From NCBI GenBank assembly GCA_900465665.1, contig UBJO01000077.1:36009-100008 (forward strand): 64,000 bases of DNA, given 5' to 3'. The notes beneath the pieces were generated by a model. That model was not told the origin of the DNA, made no database searches, and saw only the letters and a program-made list of their open reading frames with translations. Source of the stretch: Hyphomicrobiales bacterium. Its GTDB lineage: Bacteria > Pseudomonadota > Alphaproteobacteria > Rhizobiales > Rhizobiaceae. This document shows, piece by piece, positions 9,239 to 17,741 of the stretch. Position 1 is the first letter of the stretch; each line of letters opens with the position of its first letter. The translations under genes were made by a program, and so were the position numbers.

Positions 9239-10630
9239 ATGGGACGCGTTCTGCGCATCTTGAAGGCGGCGGCTGCGGGTGTTGCCGTCATCGTCGTTGC
9301 GGGTGCGGGCTGGCTTTATGTCAGGCCGCCTGAGCTGCTCAGGATCGGCGACGGCTATGCGGCGAAGATCGTCTGCTCGAATGTCTTCCTGGCCGGGCGC
9401 GACGCGAATGCCGTGCTTGCCGAAGACGTCCAGGCGCCCGGCAATCCTTTACTGAGGCTGATTCGCGTGCAGGTCGATGAGGCCGGCAAGCAGGTGACGG
9501 CGCGCATCCTCGGGCTGTTTGCCGCCAATTATGCGATCTACCGCGATGGTCTCGGCTGCACCGCCGTGCCGGATGGCGATTTCGCCGCCGCGCGAAAGGC
9601 GGTGCCCGAGCCTGCCGTCGCAAAGCCTGCAGAGACCGCAGCCGCGCTGCCAATCGAAAACGACGCGGCGATCGCGGCACTGCTTGCCGACCCTGATTTG
9701 ACCGGCGAGCATATGCGCGCCGTGGTCGTCCTGCATGATGGAAAGATCGTCGCGGAGAACTACGGCAAGGGTTTTGGTCCGCAAACGCCATTGATCGGCT
9801 GGTCGATGACCAAGACGGTCAATGCGGCGCTCGTCGGCCGGTTGATGCTCGACGGCAAGATCGGCGCCGAGGATGCCGGGCTGTTTGCCCAATGGCGCGA
9901 CGACAGGCGGTCGCAGATCACGCTTGGGCAGCTGCTTGGGATGGAGAGCGGCCTCAGGTTCAACGAGGATTATGGCACGGTGGCGGACGTCACGCGCATG
10001 CTCTATCTCGACGCCGACCAGACGGCGCTGCCGGCAAGCCTTGCTCTGGATGACGATCCCGGCACGCAGTTCAACTATTCCAGCGGAACCTCCGTCCTTA
10101 TCTCCCGCATCTGGATGGATCGCTTGGGCGACGAGAAGCAGGCGATTGATTATCCGAGGACGGCGCTTTTCGATCCGCTGGGCATGTCGAGTGCTGTTTT
10201 CGAAGTGGATGCGCGCGGCACCTTCGCCGGCAGCTCCTATCTCTATGCGACGGCGCGCGATTGGGTCCGGTTCGGGCAGTTCCTGCTGCAGGATGGGGTC
10301 TGGAACGGCGAGAGGCTGCTGCCCGAGAGCTTCATGAGCATGATGCGCACGCCGACGGCATCTTCCGGCGGCATGTATTCGCATGGTCAGTCCTGGCTTC
10401 GCCCGCCCGGCAGCGGCAGGAGCGGAGAGACCGGCATTCCGGACGACGCCTTCTGGCTGGAAGGGCACGACGGGCAGAGCATGGTGATCGTGCCGTCGGC
10501 CAGTCTCGTCATGGTCAGGCTCGGCCTGACGCCGAGCTGGCTCAGATACCGGCCGGAAATTCTGCTGAAGGAGATACTGGCGAAGCTGCCGCCGCCGACC
10601 CGATCGGCCTCGGCCGATCTCGCGCAATAG
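9239..10630 (+). CDS. Membrane-anchored beta-lactamase-fold serine hydrolase
   Basis: The 463-residue product has an N-terminal membrane helix (about residues 8-26) and a periplasmic domain of the class C beta-lactamase / penicillin-binding-protein-like family (Pfam Beta-lactamase). The SxxK nucleophile motif is SMTK (in GWSMTKTVNAAL), the second element is YSS in FNYSSGTSVL, and EGHDGQS near the C-terminus occupies the third-motif position. Relatives include D-aminopeptidases, esterases and EstB-like enzymes; true beta-lactam hydrolysis cannot be concluded. The ATG at 9239 is preceded by the strong site GGGGAGGGG and begins right before the anchor; the upstream in-frame extension lacks such a site. 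Confidence 0.88.
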   Translation: MGRVLRILKAAAAGVAVIVVAGAGWLYVRPPELLRIGDGYAAKIVCSNVFLAGRDANAVLAEDVQAPGNPLLRLIRVQVDEAGKQVTARILGLFAANYAIYRDGLGCTAVPDGDFAAARKAVPEPAVAKPAETAAALPIENDAAIAALLADPDLTGEHMRAVVVLHDGKIVAENYGKGFGPQTPLIGWSMTKTVNAALVGRLMLDGKIGAEDAGLFAQWRDDRRSQITLGQLLGMESGLRFNEDYGTVADVTRMLYLDADQTALPASLALDDDPGTQFNYSSGTSVLISRIWMDRLGDEKQAIDYPRTALFDPLGMSSAVFEVDARGTFAGSSYLYATARDWVRFGQFLLQDGVWNGERLLPESFMSMMRTPTASSGGMYSHGQSWLRPPGSGRSGETGIPDDAFWLEGHDGQSMVIVPSASLVMVRLGLTPSWLRYRPEILLKEILAKLPPPTRSASADLAQ

Positions 10631-10651
10631 AGACGCTAAAGCCTATAAGGC

Positions 10652-11566
10652 TTAGTAGTTGCCGTGGGCGATGTCGTCCATGCCCTTGCGCTTGGCGTCG
10701 TAGTAGTAGCCCCGGGCATAGAGCCTGACGGCGTTGTCTTCGCTGTTGTCGGACACCAGCCATGCGCCGCGCAGATACTTGGCGGCATATTTGATGTTGG
10801 TTTCGGCGTCGAACAGGCCCTCAGGCTGGCCGTCGTAACCCATCGACTTGGCGGTGTTGTACTTGATCTGCATGAGGCCGAAGTAGCCGCGCTTGTTGTA
10901 GGCCTTCGGGTTGTACCGGCTTTCGCGGTGAACGACGCGGTGAAGCAGCGTCGCGGGAACCTTGTAGATCTGCGAATACTTGTCGATGATCTTGGTGATC
11001 GCGCTTTTCTCGACCGTCGGCGCGCCATCGTCGTCGCTGTCGTTGTCGCTGAACATCGGCGGCGCGGTCGGCGGGTCCATCGGGCCCGACGTGTCGAAGC
11101 CGTAGTCCATCATCGAGTGCGGCGTGGTGTCGATCGCCGAAAGAGCGGCAATGGCGTTGTTCTGCGGGCTGGCGGCGAAAGCGAGCTCGGTCGACGGCGC
11201 ACCCGGTCGTGGTGTCGGCACCACGGACTGGATCGCGGTCATCTCAGGCGTCAGCGGGATCTGGCCGTAAGCGGCAGGCTGCAACTGGGCAGTCTGCTGC
11301 GCCGAATCGACTGCCGGCATGGCGGCGGTTGCGACTGATGCAGCGGTCTGGTCGCCGCCGATCTGAGTACCAGGTGTGCCTTCGCCGGCTGGAATGGCTG
11401 CGAACATCGCGTCTTCGCCGGGCTTTGGGGTAGGGACGACGACCTGTTCGGCCATCAAATCTGCCTGGGATGTGTATTCGACGCTCGAGCAGCCAGCAGC
11501 AACGCAGCACAGCATCGTGGATACGATGAGATTGCGTTTAAAGCCGGAAAAACCGATCGCTGCCAT
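10652..11566 (-). CDS. SLT-family lytic transglycosylase, putative lipoprotein
   Basis: The 304-residue protein has a lipoprotein-type signal (CCVAAGCSS), a long low-complexity region of about 160 residues with repeated VVPTPRPG/VVPTPKPG segments, and a C-terminal SLT domain. In this domain HRESRYNPKAYNKRGYFGLMQI contains the catalytic Glu (RES) and the conserved GLMQI, and the rest matches family 1 transglycosylases. It probably cleaves peptidoglycan at the envelope, reaching out on the flexible spacer. The ATG at 11566 follows GAGAGT. It converges with the serine hydrolase gene; only 21 nt separate the stops. Confidence 0.9.
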   Translation of the reverse strand: MAAIGFSGFKRNLIVSTMLCCVAAGCSSVEYTSQADLMAEQVVVPTPKPGEDAMFAAIPAGEGTPGTQIGGDQTAASVATAAMPAVDSAQQTAQLQPAAYGQIPLTPEMTAIQSVVPTPRPGAPSTELAFAASPQNNAIAALSAIDTTPHSMMDYGFDTSGPMDPPTAPPMFSDNDSDDDGAPTVEKSAITKIIDKYSQIYKVPATLLHRVVHRESRYNPKAYNKRGYFGLMQIKYNTAKSMGYDGQPEGLFDAETNIKYAAKYLRGAWLVSDNSEDNAVRLYARGYYYDAKRKGMDDIAHGNY

Positions 11567-11714
11567 ACTCTCACTCTCGTGAAAACGCGCCACCCCGGCA
11601 GCGTCAAAAGTTACCAAAAACCTTAAGCCCTGAATTGCCAATTAACCTATTCGTTGCTTTGCGGCAACCCACGGAAAATTTCTTGAGCTTTTCGCGGTCG
11701 GTAACCTGAGATTT

Positions 11715-12350
11715 TCAGGCAGCGATGCGGCGATATCCGGCGGTCACGGCGCCGGCTGCAATGAGCAATGTGCCGCCCGTGCGATTGACCGCGCGCTGCA
11801 CGGCGGCCTTGCGAATCAGGCCCCGCGCGGCATGCGCGGCAAGGGCGTAGGTGGAGGCGTTGATGGTCGCGAGCACCAGGAAGGTCGCTTCCATGATCAG
11901 CATCTGACCGAAGAAGGGAAGCGCAGGATTCAAGAACTGCGGTACGAAGGCTACGAAGAACACGATGCTCTTCGGGTTGAGCGCGGTCACAACATAAGCG
12001 TGGAGGAAGATCTTCAGCGATTTTTCCTCAGGCAGATTGTCATTGTCGGCCATCGGGCCGTCAATGATCGGCGCCCGCCAGAGCTTGATGCCGAGCCAGA
12101 TCAGATAGGCGCCGCCGATGAACTTCAGGACGGTGAACAGCGTCGCCGACGCGGCCAACAGCGCGCCGAGGCCGAACAGAGAGGCCGTCATCGCGGTGAA
12201 GTCGCCGAGCGCCACGCCGCTCACGGTCGCAAAGGCTGTCTTGCGGCCGTGGCCGAGCGCATAAGATACGACGAGGAGAATCGTCGGCCCTGGGATAGCC
12301 AGCATGATTGCCGATGCGGCAGCAAATGCTAGCCAAGCTTCGAGCGACAT
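11715..12350 (-). CDS. LysE/RhtB-family amino-acid exporter
   Basis: The 211-residue integral membrane protein has about six hydrophobic segments and the family signature near the N-terminus (MLAIPGPTILLVVSYALGHGRK, in which the GPTILL segment is typical of RhtB proteins). LysE-type carriers export amino acids or homoserine lactones; the substrate cannot be read from the sequence. It lies 59 nt downstream of the PPi-phosphofructokinase gene on the same strand with no terminator seen between them, so partial cotranscription is possible. The ATG is preceded by GAGGAGATTCC, a strong site. Confidence 0.9.
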   Translation of the reverse strand: MSLEAWLAFAAASAIMLAIPGPTILLVVSYALGHGRKTAFATVSGVALGDFTAMTASLFGLGALLAASATLFTVLKFIGGAYLIWLGIKLWRAPIIDGPMADNDNLPEEKSLKIFLHAYVVTALNPKSIVFFVAFVPQFLNPALPFFGQMLIMEATFLVLATINASTYALAAHAARGLIRKAAVQRAVNRTGGTLLIAAGAVTAGYRRIAA

Positions 12351-12409
12351 GGAATCTCCTCCTCATTCATTAGAGGACAAGCAAAGACATCATATCTCGC
12401 CTGCGTCAA

Positions 12410-13621
12410 TCATGCGTCTTCGTATTTCTGGCCGATCTCGTCCATCAGTTCGCCGAACCACTTGACCGAGGTGTCGAAAGCCTTGCCGCCCTTGATGCGC
12501 GGGAATTCGATCGTGCGCAGCTTGCCGTTCTGGCCTTCGTCGTGGCCGGTCACGCCCGAGACCTTGTTGAGCGCACTCTCGACGGCGAGGTCGGTCATGC
12601 TCTGGATCAGGCGCAGATCGTCGCCGTTGGCAGGGGCGGAGCGGGCGAAATAGCCGGACTTCTGGACCAGCGAACGCTCGGCGTTCAACAGGCTCGCGAA
12701 CTGCTTCTGGAACCAGCCGCCGACATTGATGGTGTCGATCTTCACGTGGCCGAAGGCGTCGCGCTTGACGGTTTCGCCGGCCGCTTCACGCTCGGCGACG
12801 ATGGCGTCGAGGCACGCACCTTCCGAGACGAAGACGGTCGCATGGCCGGTGCGGTCCATGATCTCCTTCAGGCGCGCCGATTCTTCTTCGAGGTCGAACA
12901 GCGTCTCAGGCAGATAAACCGCGTCGATGCTCTTCATGCCGGCATTGGTCATCATGCCATCGACATATTCATTGTTGCGGGTGCGCTTCAGATAGGCGCG
13001 GGCGGTGGCTGCCGTCAGCCAGCCGCAGTGGCGGCCCATGACTTCATGGATAATGAGGGTGCGGGGAGCGGCGGTCTGCTCGTTGCTGACATTGTCGAAG
13101 AAGTGCGCGCCGACTTCGGCCGCCGTCCAGGCGCCGAGCGACTGGCGGATCGGAACGACGTCATTGTCGACGGTCTTGGGCAGGCCGACCACTGTCAGGT
13201 CGTAGCCGTTGGCGGCGAGATAGGCGGCGAGGTCGGCCGCCGTCGTGTTGGTGTCGTCGCCGCCGATCGTGTGGAGAATGCTGACGCCGTCATTGGCGAG
13301 GCGCTCGGCTGCGACCCGCAGCGGGTTTTCGCCTTCCTTGACGAGCCCGCGCTTGACGCAGTCGGCGGCGTTGGTGAGCTTGACGCGGCTGTTGCCGATC
13401 GGCGAGCCGCCGTAGCGGTGCAGCAGATAGGCCTTCTCGCGCATCTCGGGCGTGATCTTGATGCTGTCGCCCTGAAGCACGCCCTGGTAGCCGGAGCGGT
13501 AGGCGATCAGTTCATGATCGGGAGCAATGTCGGTGTAGCGTTCGATCAACCCGCCGACGGCCGAAGAGAGGCAAGGCGCAAGGCCTCCTGCCGTGAGCAT
13601 TGCGACTTTTTTCTTGGCCAT
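12410..13621 (-). CDS. pfp: Pyrophosphate-dependent 6-phosphofructokinase
   Basis: The 403-residue PfkA-fold enzyme phosphorylates fructose 6-phosphate. GGDDTN and PKTVDND replace the GGDGS and PGTIDND of ATP-dependent enzymes; the Asp after GGD and the Lys in PKTVDND are the residues that select pyrophosphate instead of ATP. The reaction is reversible, so it can work in glycolysis or gluconeogenesis. Most rhizobia lack ATP-PFK and rely on Entner-Doudoroff, and many carry exactly this PPi enzyme. The start ATG follows GGAGACACCC. Confidence 0.93.
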   Translation of the reverse strand: MAKKKVAMLTAGGLAPCLSSAVGGLIERYTDIAPDHELIAYRSGYQGVLQGDSIKITPEMREKAYLLHRYGGSPIGNSRVKLTNAADCVKRGLVKEGENPLRVAAERLANDGVSILHTIGGDDTNTTAADLAAYLAANGYDLTVVGLPKTVDNDVVPIRQSLGAWTAAEVGAHFFDNVSNEQTAAPRTLIIHEVMGRHCGWLTAATARAYLKRTRNNEYVDGMMTNAGMKSIDAVYLPETLFDLEEESARLKEIMDRTGHATVFVSEGACLDAIVAEREAAGETVKRDAFGHVKIDTINVGGWFQKQFASLLNAERSLVQKSGYFARSAPANGDDLRLIQSMTDLAVESALNKVSGVTGHDEGQNGKLRTIEFPRIKGGKAFDTSVKWFGELMDEIGQKYEDA

Positions 13622-14022
13622 GGGTGTCTCCGCTATCCGTGTCTAAGCTTGGTTCGGTCGTGCATGGATGCGGCAGAGAAGGGATGGTGTAAAGTGTTGT
13701 TTCTGTGAAAAATGCGTGTTGCAGCGCGGTCTGACGGCCAAGTCGCCCGCAGGCGCTGATCTAATCGGTTCAGGCAGCAACCGCGGTTTGCATGGGATTG
13801 TGGAAATCGTCGGCTGGTCTGTCCGAAGACGTCCCGATGCGGCGCGACAAAGCGTCACGAGGCCGTCGGGCTTTGGGGTCGGCAAAGGGCGCAAATGTTT
13901 CGGTTACACGCGACCATTACCGAATTGTGAAAGGTGTTTTCAACCCTGCGGCCAATCCCCGTCTTGCAAAGGCAACCTTTATTTGTTCAAGGTGTTTCTC
14001 CTTTTATTAGACGAGAGACCTG
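13622..14022. other. Divergent intergenic region between pfp and the djlA-like gene
   Basis: About 400 bases hold the promoters of two divergent genes. The right end (13960-14022) is AT-rich and ends with GAGAGACCTG before the djlA-like ATG; the left end carries the ribosome binding site of pfp. I found no convincing small gene, tRNA or strong hairpin in the middle. Confidence 0.4.
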
Positions 14023-14730
14023 ATGTCCTTCTGGGAAAAACTGCTGAACGCCATAGGCAACGCTGCGGGAAATGCGCTTTCCGCGGTGGTCGAGGCTGTT
14101 CGCACGGTCTTTGAAGGCGACCCCGAGACGCGGCGCAAGGTGGCGTTTTCGGTCGCGATCATCGCGCTGTCGGCGAAGATGGCGAAGGCCGACGGGATCG
14201 TCAGCGAGAAGGAGGTTCAGGCCTTCCGCGAGATTTTCGAATTCCCCGACGATCAGGCCGCCAACGTCGCGCGTCTCTATAATCTCGCGCGCCAGGATGT
14301 GGCCGGTTACGAGGCCTATGCGGAGCGGCTTTCGACGCTCTGCGTGACTTGCGCCGCCAACTGCCCGGTTCTGGAAGAGGTGCTCGACGGCCTGTTCCAC
14401 ATCGCCAAGGCCGATGGTCTGATCCACGAGAAGGAATTTGCGTTCCTGGCGCATGTGGCCGAGATCTTCCACATGAGCGAGCAGCGCTTCGAGCAGATCG
14501 CCGCACGACACGTGTCGATCGGGGGCGATCCCTACAAGGTGCTCGGCGTTTCGCCGTCGGACGATTTCCCGACGATCCGTCGCCGTTACCACGGTCTCGT
14601 CAGCGAGCATCATCCGGACCGGTTGATCTCGCGCGGCGTGCCGGCGGAGTTTCATGCGATTGCCAATGAACGCATGGCGGCGCTCAATGCCGCCTACGAG
14701 GCGATCGAGAAGGAACGCCGCGCCGCATGA
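14023..14730 (+). CDS. DjlA-like co-chaperone: TerB domain plus C-terminal J domain
   Basis: The 235-residue protein has an N-terminal TerB/DjlA-type helical domain (about residues 40-150, KVAFSVAIIALSAKMAKADGIV) and a C-terminal J domain (DPYKVLGVSPSDDFPTIRRRY...HHPDRL) with the HPD tripeptide needed to stimulate DnaK ATPase. E. coli DjlA has a membrane anchor; here the N-terminal 30 residues (AIGNAAGNALSAVVEAV) are only weakly hydrophobic, so membrane attachment is doubtful. The stop overlaps the start of the amidase gene by 4 nt (ATGA), which suggests coupling to cell-wall metabolism or simple operon economy. Confidence 0.9.
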   Translation: MSFWEKLLNAIGNAAGNALSAVVEAVRTVFEGDPETRRKVAFSVAIIALSAKMAKADGIVSEKEVQAFREIFEFPDDQAANVARLYNLARQDVAGYEAYAERLSTLCVTCAANCPVLEEVLDGLFHIAKADGLIHEKEFAFLAHVAEIFHMSEQRFEQIAARHVSIGGDPYKVLGVSPSDDFPTIRRRYHGLVSEHHPDRLISRGVPAEFHAIANERMAALNAAYEAIEKERRAA

Positions 14731-15491
14731 CCGCCTTCGAGGCAGACTACGCCAAAGCCAGCGTGCGGCCGTCGCCGAACCATGGCGAACGCGTCGACGG
14801 GCGAAAGCCCGACATGATCATTCTCCACTATACCGGCATGCCGACGGCGGACGGAGCGCTTGACTGGCTCTGTCGCGAAGAGAGTCAGGTCTCGTGCCAT
14901 TACTTCGTACATGAGAATGGCGATGTCGTGCAGCTCGTTCCGGAAGCGCGGCGCGCGTGGCACGCCGGCAAGAGCATCTGGCAGGGCGAGACCGACATCA
15001 ACTCGTCGTCGATCGGCATCGAGATCGCCAATGCAGGGCATCCGGGCGGTTGCCCCGAGTATCCGCAGGCGCAGATCGATGCGGTGATCGAATTGTGTCG
15101 CGACTGCGGCGAACGTTGGTCCATCGTGCCGGAAAGGGTGCTCGGACACTCCGATGTCGCCCCTCGGCGCAAGCTTGATCCGGGTGAAAACTTCCCTTGG
15201 GGATTGTTGCACTCCAGGGGCATCGGTCACTGGGTGGCGCCGGCCGCGATCACCGGCGGACGCTTCTTCCAGCGCGGCGACCAGGGCCAGCCGGTCGAAG
15301 CCCTGCAGTCGATGCTGTCGCTCTACGGTTACGGCACTGAGATCACAGGCGAATTTTCCGACAAGATGGCCGGCGAGATCGAGGCCTTCCAGCGTCATTT
15401 CCGTCCGGAGAGGGTCGACGGGATCGCCGATTTCTCGACGATCGACACACTGCATCGCCTGCTATCGGCCCTGCCGCGCTACGGCGCCTGA
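14727..15491 (+). CDS. AmpD-like N-acetylmuramoyl-L-alanine amidase
   Basis: The 254-residue protein combines an Amidase_2 domain (about residues 15-165) with a C-terminal PG_binding_1 domain (about 180-250). Zinc and catalytic residues are visible: His34 in ILHYTGM, a second His and the Asp in LGHSDVAPRRKLDPGENFPW. There is no signal peptide, so it is likely a cytoplasmic AmpD that removes the peptide from recycled anhydro-muropeptides, although the wall-binding domain is more usual in AmiD-type envelope amidases. It is coupled by a 4-nt overlap to the DjlA-like gene. Confidence 0.92.
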   Translation: MTAFEADYAKASVRPSPNHGERVDGRKPDMIILHYTGMPTADGALDWLCREESQVSCHYFVHENGDVVQLVPEARRAWHAGKSIWQGETDINSSSIGIEIANAGHPGGCPEYPQAQIDAVIELCRDCGERWSIVPERVLGHSDVAPRRKLDPGENFPWGLLHSRGIGHWVAPAAITGGRFFQRGDQGQPVEALQSMLSLYGYGTEITGEFSDKMAGEIEAFQRHFRPERVDGIADFSTIDTLHRLLSALPRYGA

Positions 15492-15751
15492 CGCAGGGCC
15501 GATTTGCCGGCATATACCCCTAGATTTTACGGGTTTGCCGCGCTGCCACATGTTTTCCCTATTATCTCCTCAATGCGATGGTCTAACCGCAGTCGCTAAA
15601 CGGCGCCGGTTGTTTTGTTGTGTGTTGTCGACCGTCGTCAATTGAAACAGGAAAGAAATATCGCTGATACTTTGAGTATTTATGCGAATTTATGCTGCGT
15701 TCGGATTTCATTTATACGCAGCTTTTCTTTTGCTTGGAGTATCTGGACTAC

Positions 15752-16423
15752 ATGAGAAAGATTTTTTCTGCTGTGGTGTGCGCCAGCACACTGCTGATGG
15801 GATTCAATTGCGCTAACGCAGGCGAATGGGGCAATAGAGCGCAAGCGACAGAGACGACGCAGACACTCAAGACGCAAAAGACAGAGAAGGCCAAGACGGC
15901 CGAAGCAGCCTCGAAGAAGGCTCCGAAAGTTCACAAGACCCAGCGGGTACAGAAGGTCGCCAAGACCGACAATTCCCGGAAGACCGGGGCCCAGAAGACC
16001 GTGGCACTCAACACCGTAGACCGTACGTCCGGTTTCGCGATGCCCGACATGCCCGGCAGCAAGTATGCGGCGATCATCGTCAAGTACGCCAAAGAGTACA
16101 ACGTCCCGGTCGAACTCGCGCATGCCGTTGTTCGTGTCGAAAGCAACTACAATCCGAATGCTCGCGGCAGCGCCGGCGAAATCGGCCTCATGCAGATCAA
16201 GCCGGCGACGGCTCGGATGATGGGCTATTCGGGTTCCAGCAAGGGGCTCTTCGATCCGGATACCAACATCAAGTACGGCATGAAGTATCTGGCGGCTGCC
16301 CACACGCTTGGCGGCGGCGAGACCTGCGATACCATCCTCAAGTACAATGCCGGCCACGCCGCGACCCGCATGAACCCGGTTTCCAAGGCCTACTGCGGCA
16401 AGGTGCTGGCGATGATCAACTGA
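15752..16423 (+). CDS. Secreted SLT-family lytic transglycosylase
   Basis: The 223-residue protein has a signal peptide (MRKIFSAVVCASTLLMG..., cut after NCANAG or similar), a Lys/Thr-rich basic spacer (residues 30-95) and a C-terminal SLT domain. AVVRVESNYNPNARG contains the catalytic Glu and GEIGLMQIKPATARMMG is the conserved substrate-groove segment. The spacer with many Lys, Thr and Gln may bind anionic wall polymers. The ATG at 15752 starts the signal peptide (GGAG 12 nt upstream); a longer in-frame start at 15692 does not look like an export signal. It resembles the catalytic half of the lipoprotein at 10652-11566. Confidence 0.9.
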   Translation: MRKIFSAVVCASTLLMGFNCANAGEWGNRAQATETTQTLKTQKTEKAKTAEAASKKAPKVHKTQRVQKVAKTDNSRKTGAQKTVALNTVDRTSGFAMPDMPGSKYAAIIVKYAKEYNVPVELAHAVVRVESNYNPNARGSAGEIGLMQIKPATARMMGYSGSSKGLFDPDTNIKYGMKYLAAAHTLGGGETCDTILKYNAGHAATRMNPVSKAYCGKVLAMIN

Positions 16424-16517
16424 TCGCCAGCGTGGGATAGCCACGGGCAAAACCGCTTGTGGCTGAATCACCTGAGGGCATGACTTAACAATATGATTCA
16501 ACTTGCAGATCGTGCTA

Positions 16518-16540
16518 TCTCACCTTGAAACGAGGTGAGA
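16518..16540 (+). promoter_or_regulatory. Hairpin covering the ribosome binding site of the first FAD oxidoreductase
   Basis: TCTCACCT and AGGTGAGA form a perfect 8-bp stem with a 7-nt loop. The 3' arm contains the Shine-Dalgarno sequence AGGTGAG, and the start codon follows one base after the stem. Folded RNA would hide the initiation site, so translation may depend on temperature, a ligand or unfolding by upstream translation. Function is inferred from the geometry only. Confidence 0.5.
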
Positions 16541-16541
16541 C

Positions 16542-17729
16542 ATGGCATGTGATTTCAAGGCGATCATAATCGGGCGCGGCATGATGGGCGCGGCTGCGGC
16601 CCGCCATCTGAGCGCGATGATCGAAGGGGTGGCGCTGATCGGCCCGAGTGAGCCTGTCGAGCGCAAGAGCCATCACGGCGTGTTCGCGAGCCACTATGAC
16701 GAGGCGCGCATTACCCGCACCTTCGACGACAATATCGTCTGGGCGACGCTCGCCGCCCGTTCGCTCGACCGTTACGCCGAGATCGAGGCGAAGAGCGGCA
16801 TCTCCTTCTTCACCGAAGCCGGATGCCTGTTCGCCGGGCCGGTGCCGCAACCGGGGCAGGGCTATCTCGGACGCGCGATCGAGGTCTCCGACGGGCTCGG
16901 CGTCGCGTATGAGGTGCTGGACGCGTCTTCCTTGCGCCAGCGTTTTCCTGAGTTCACGCTGCGGGAGAGCTTCAGCGGCTATTACGAGAAGCGCCGCGCC
17001 GGCCATGTCAATCCGCGCGCCCTGGTGCGCGCGCAGACGGCGCTTGCGGAAGTGGGCGGTGTCACAATCATCGATGCGGTGGTCACCAGCGTCGAGGATG
17101 CCGGCTCGCATGTCGAGGTCAGCGTCGGCAACCGCACCTATACGGCTGAGCGCGTGCTTGTCGCCGCCGGCGGTTTCAGCAATTTCAATCAGCTTCTTCC
17201 CGCGCCCGTGGATACCCGCGTCGCGGCTCGAACGGTCGTGTTCTACGAACTCGGCGAGCGCGAAAAGGCGATCTTCGGCGGCATGCCGTCGAGCATCGTG
17301 TTCGGCGATCGCGACGAGGATCACGTCTATATTCTCCCGCCTGTGCGTTATCCCGACGGCAAGACCTATCTGAAGCTTGGCGGCGATACCGAGACGCGCA
17401 GCTTCGATACGCTTCAGGACGCCGGGGCCTGGTTCCGGTCGGATGGCGATCCCGCCGAGCGAGATCTGCTGGTGGCGACAGCCCTGGAGCTGATGCCTGA
17501 TCTCGCCGGTTGCCCGGTGACATCGGCGCCCTGCGTCGCGACCTTCACGCCGACCGCCTATCCCTATGCCGGTTTCACCTCCTCGCCACGCATCGCGGTG
17601 CTGACGGGCGGCAATTTCGTTGCCGCGAAGTCGTCAGACGAGCTTGGGCGGCTGGGTGCCGTGCTGCTTGCGGAAGGCGAGCTTGGCGACGCCGATTTCG
17701 GCCGGCAGCTGACGCCTTCTTTTCGATAG
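16542..17729 (+). CDS. FAD-dependent amine oxidase-like oxidoreductase (DAO family), copy 1
   Basis: The 395-residue protein has an N-terminal FAD-binding Rossmann motif IIIGRGMMGAAAARHL (a Gly-x-Gly-x-x-Gly variant with Arg at the first variable site) and the DAO fold of sarcosine / N-methyltryptophan oxidases. Segments such as FASHYDEARITRTF, GGFSNFNQLLP and VLTGGNFVAAKSSDELG are shared with the next gene. It likely oxidises an N-substituted amino acid or amine and makes H2O2; the substrate is not evident. The C-terminal GGNFVAAKSSDE occupies the flavin-contacting position. A hairpin covers its ribosome binding site. Confidence 0.85.
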   Translation: MACDFKAIIIGRGMMGAAAARHLSAMIEGVALIGPSEPVERKSHHGVFASHYDEARITRTFDDNIVWATLAARSLDRYAEIEAKSGISFFTEAGCLFAGPVPQPGQGYLGRAIEVSDGLGVAYEVLDASSLRQRFPEFTLRESFSGYYEKRRAGHVNPRALVRAQTALAEVGGVTIIDAVVTSVEDAGSHVEVSVGNRTYTAERVLVAAGGFSNFNQLLPAPVDTRVAARTVVFYELGEREKAIFGGMPSSIVFGDRDEDHVYILPPVRYPDGKTYLKLGGDTETRSFDTLQDAGAWFRSDGDPAERDLLVATALELMPDLAGCPVTSAPCVATFTPTAYPYAGFTSSPRIAVLTGGNFVAAKSSDELGRLGAVLLAEGELGDADFGRQLTPSFR

Positions 17730-17741
17730 ATCGGGACGGTC

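Noticed and set aside
9239..10630. Calling this gene an antibiotic-resistance beta-lactamase
   Set aside because: Only the SxxK fold family is evident; the second and third motifs are not those of AmpC enzymes.
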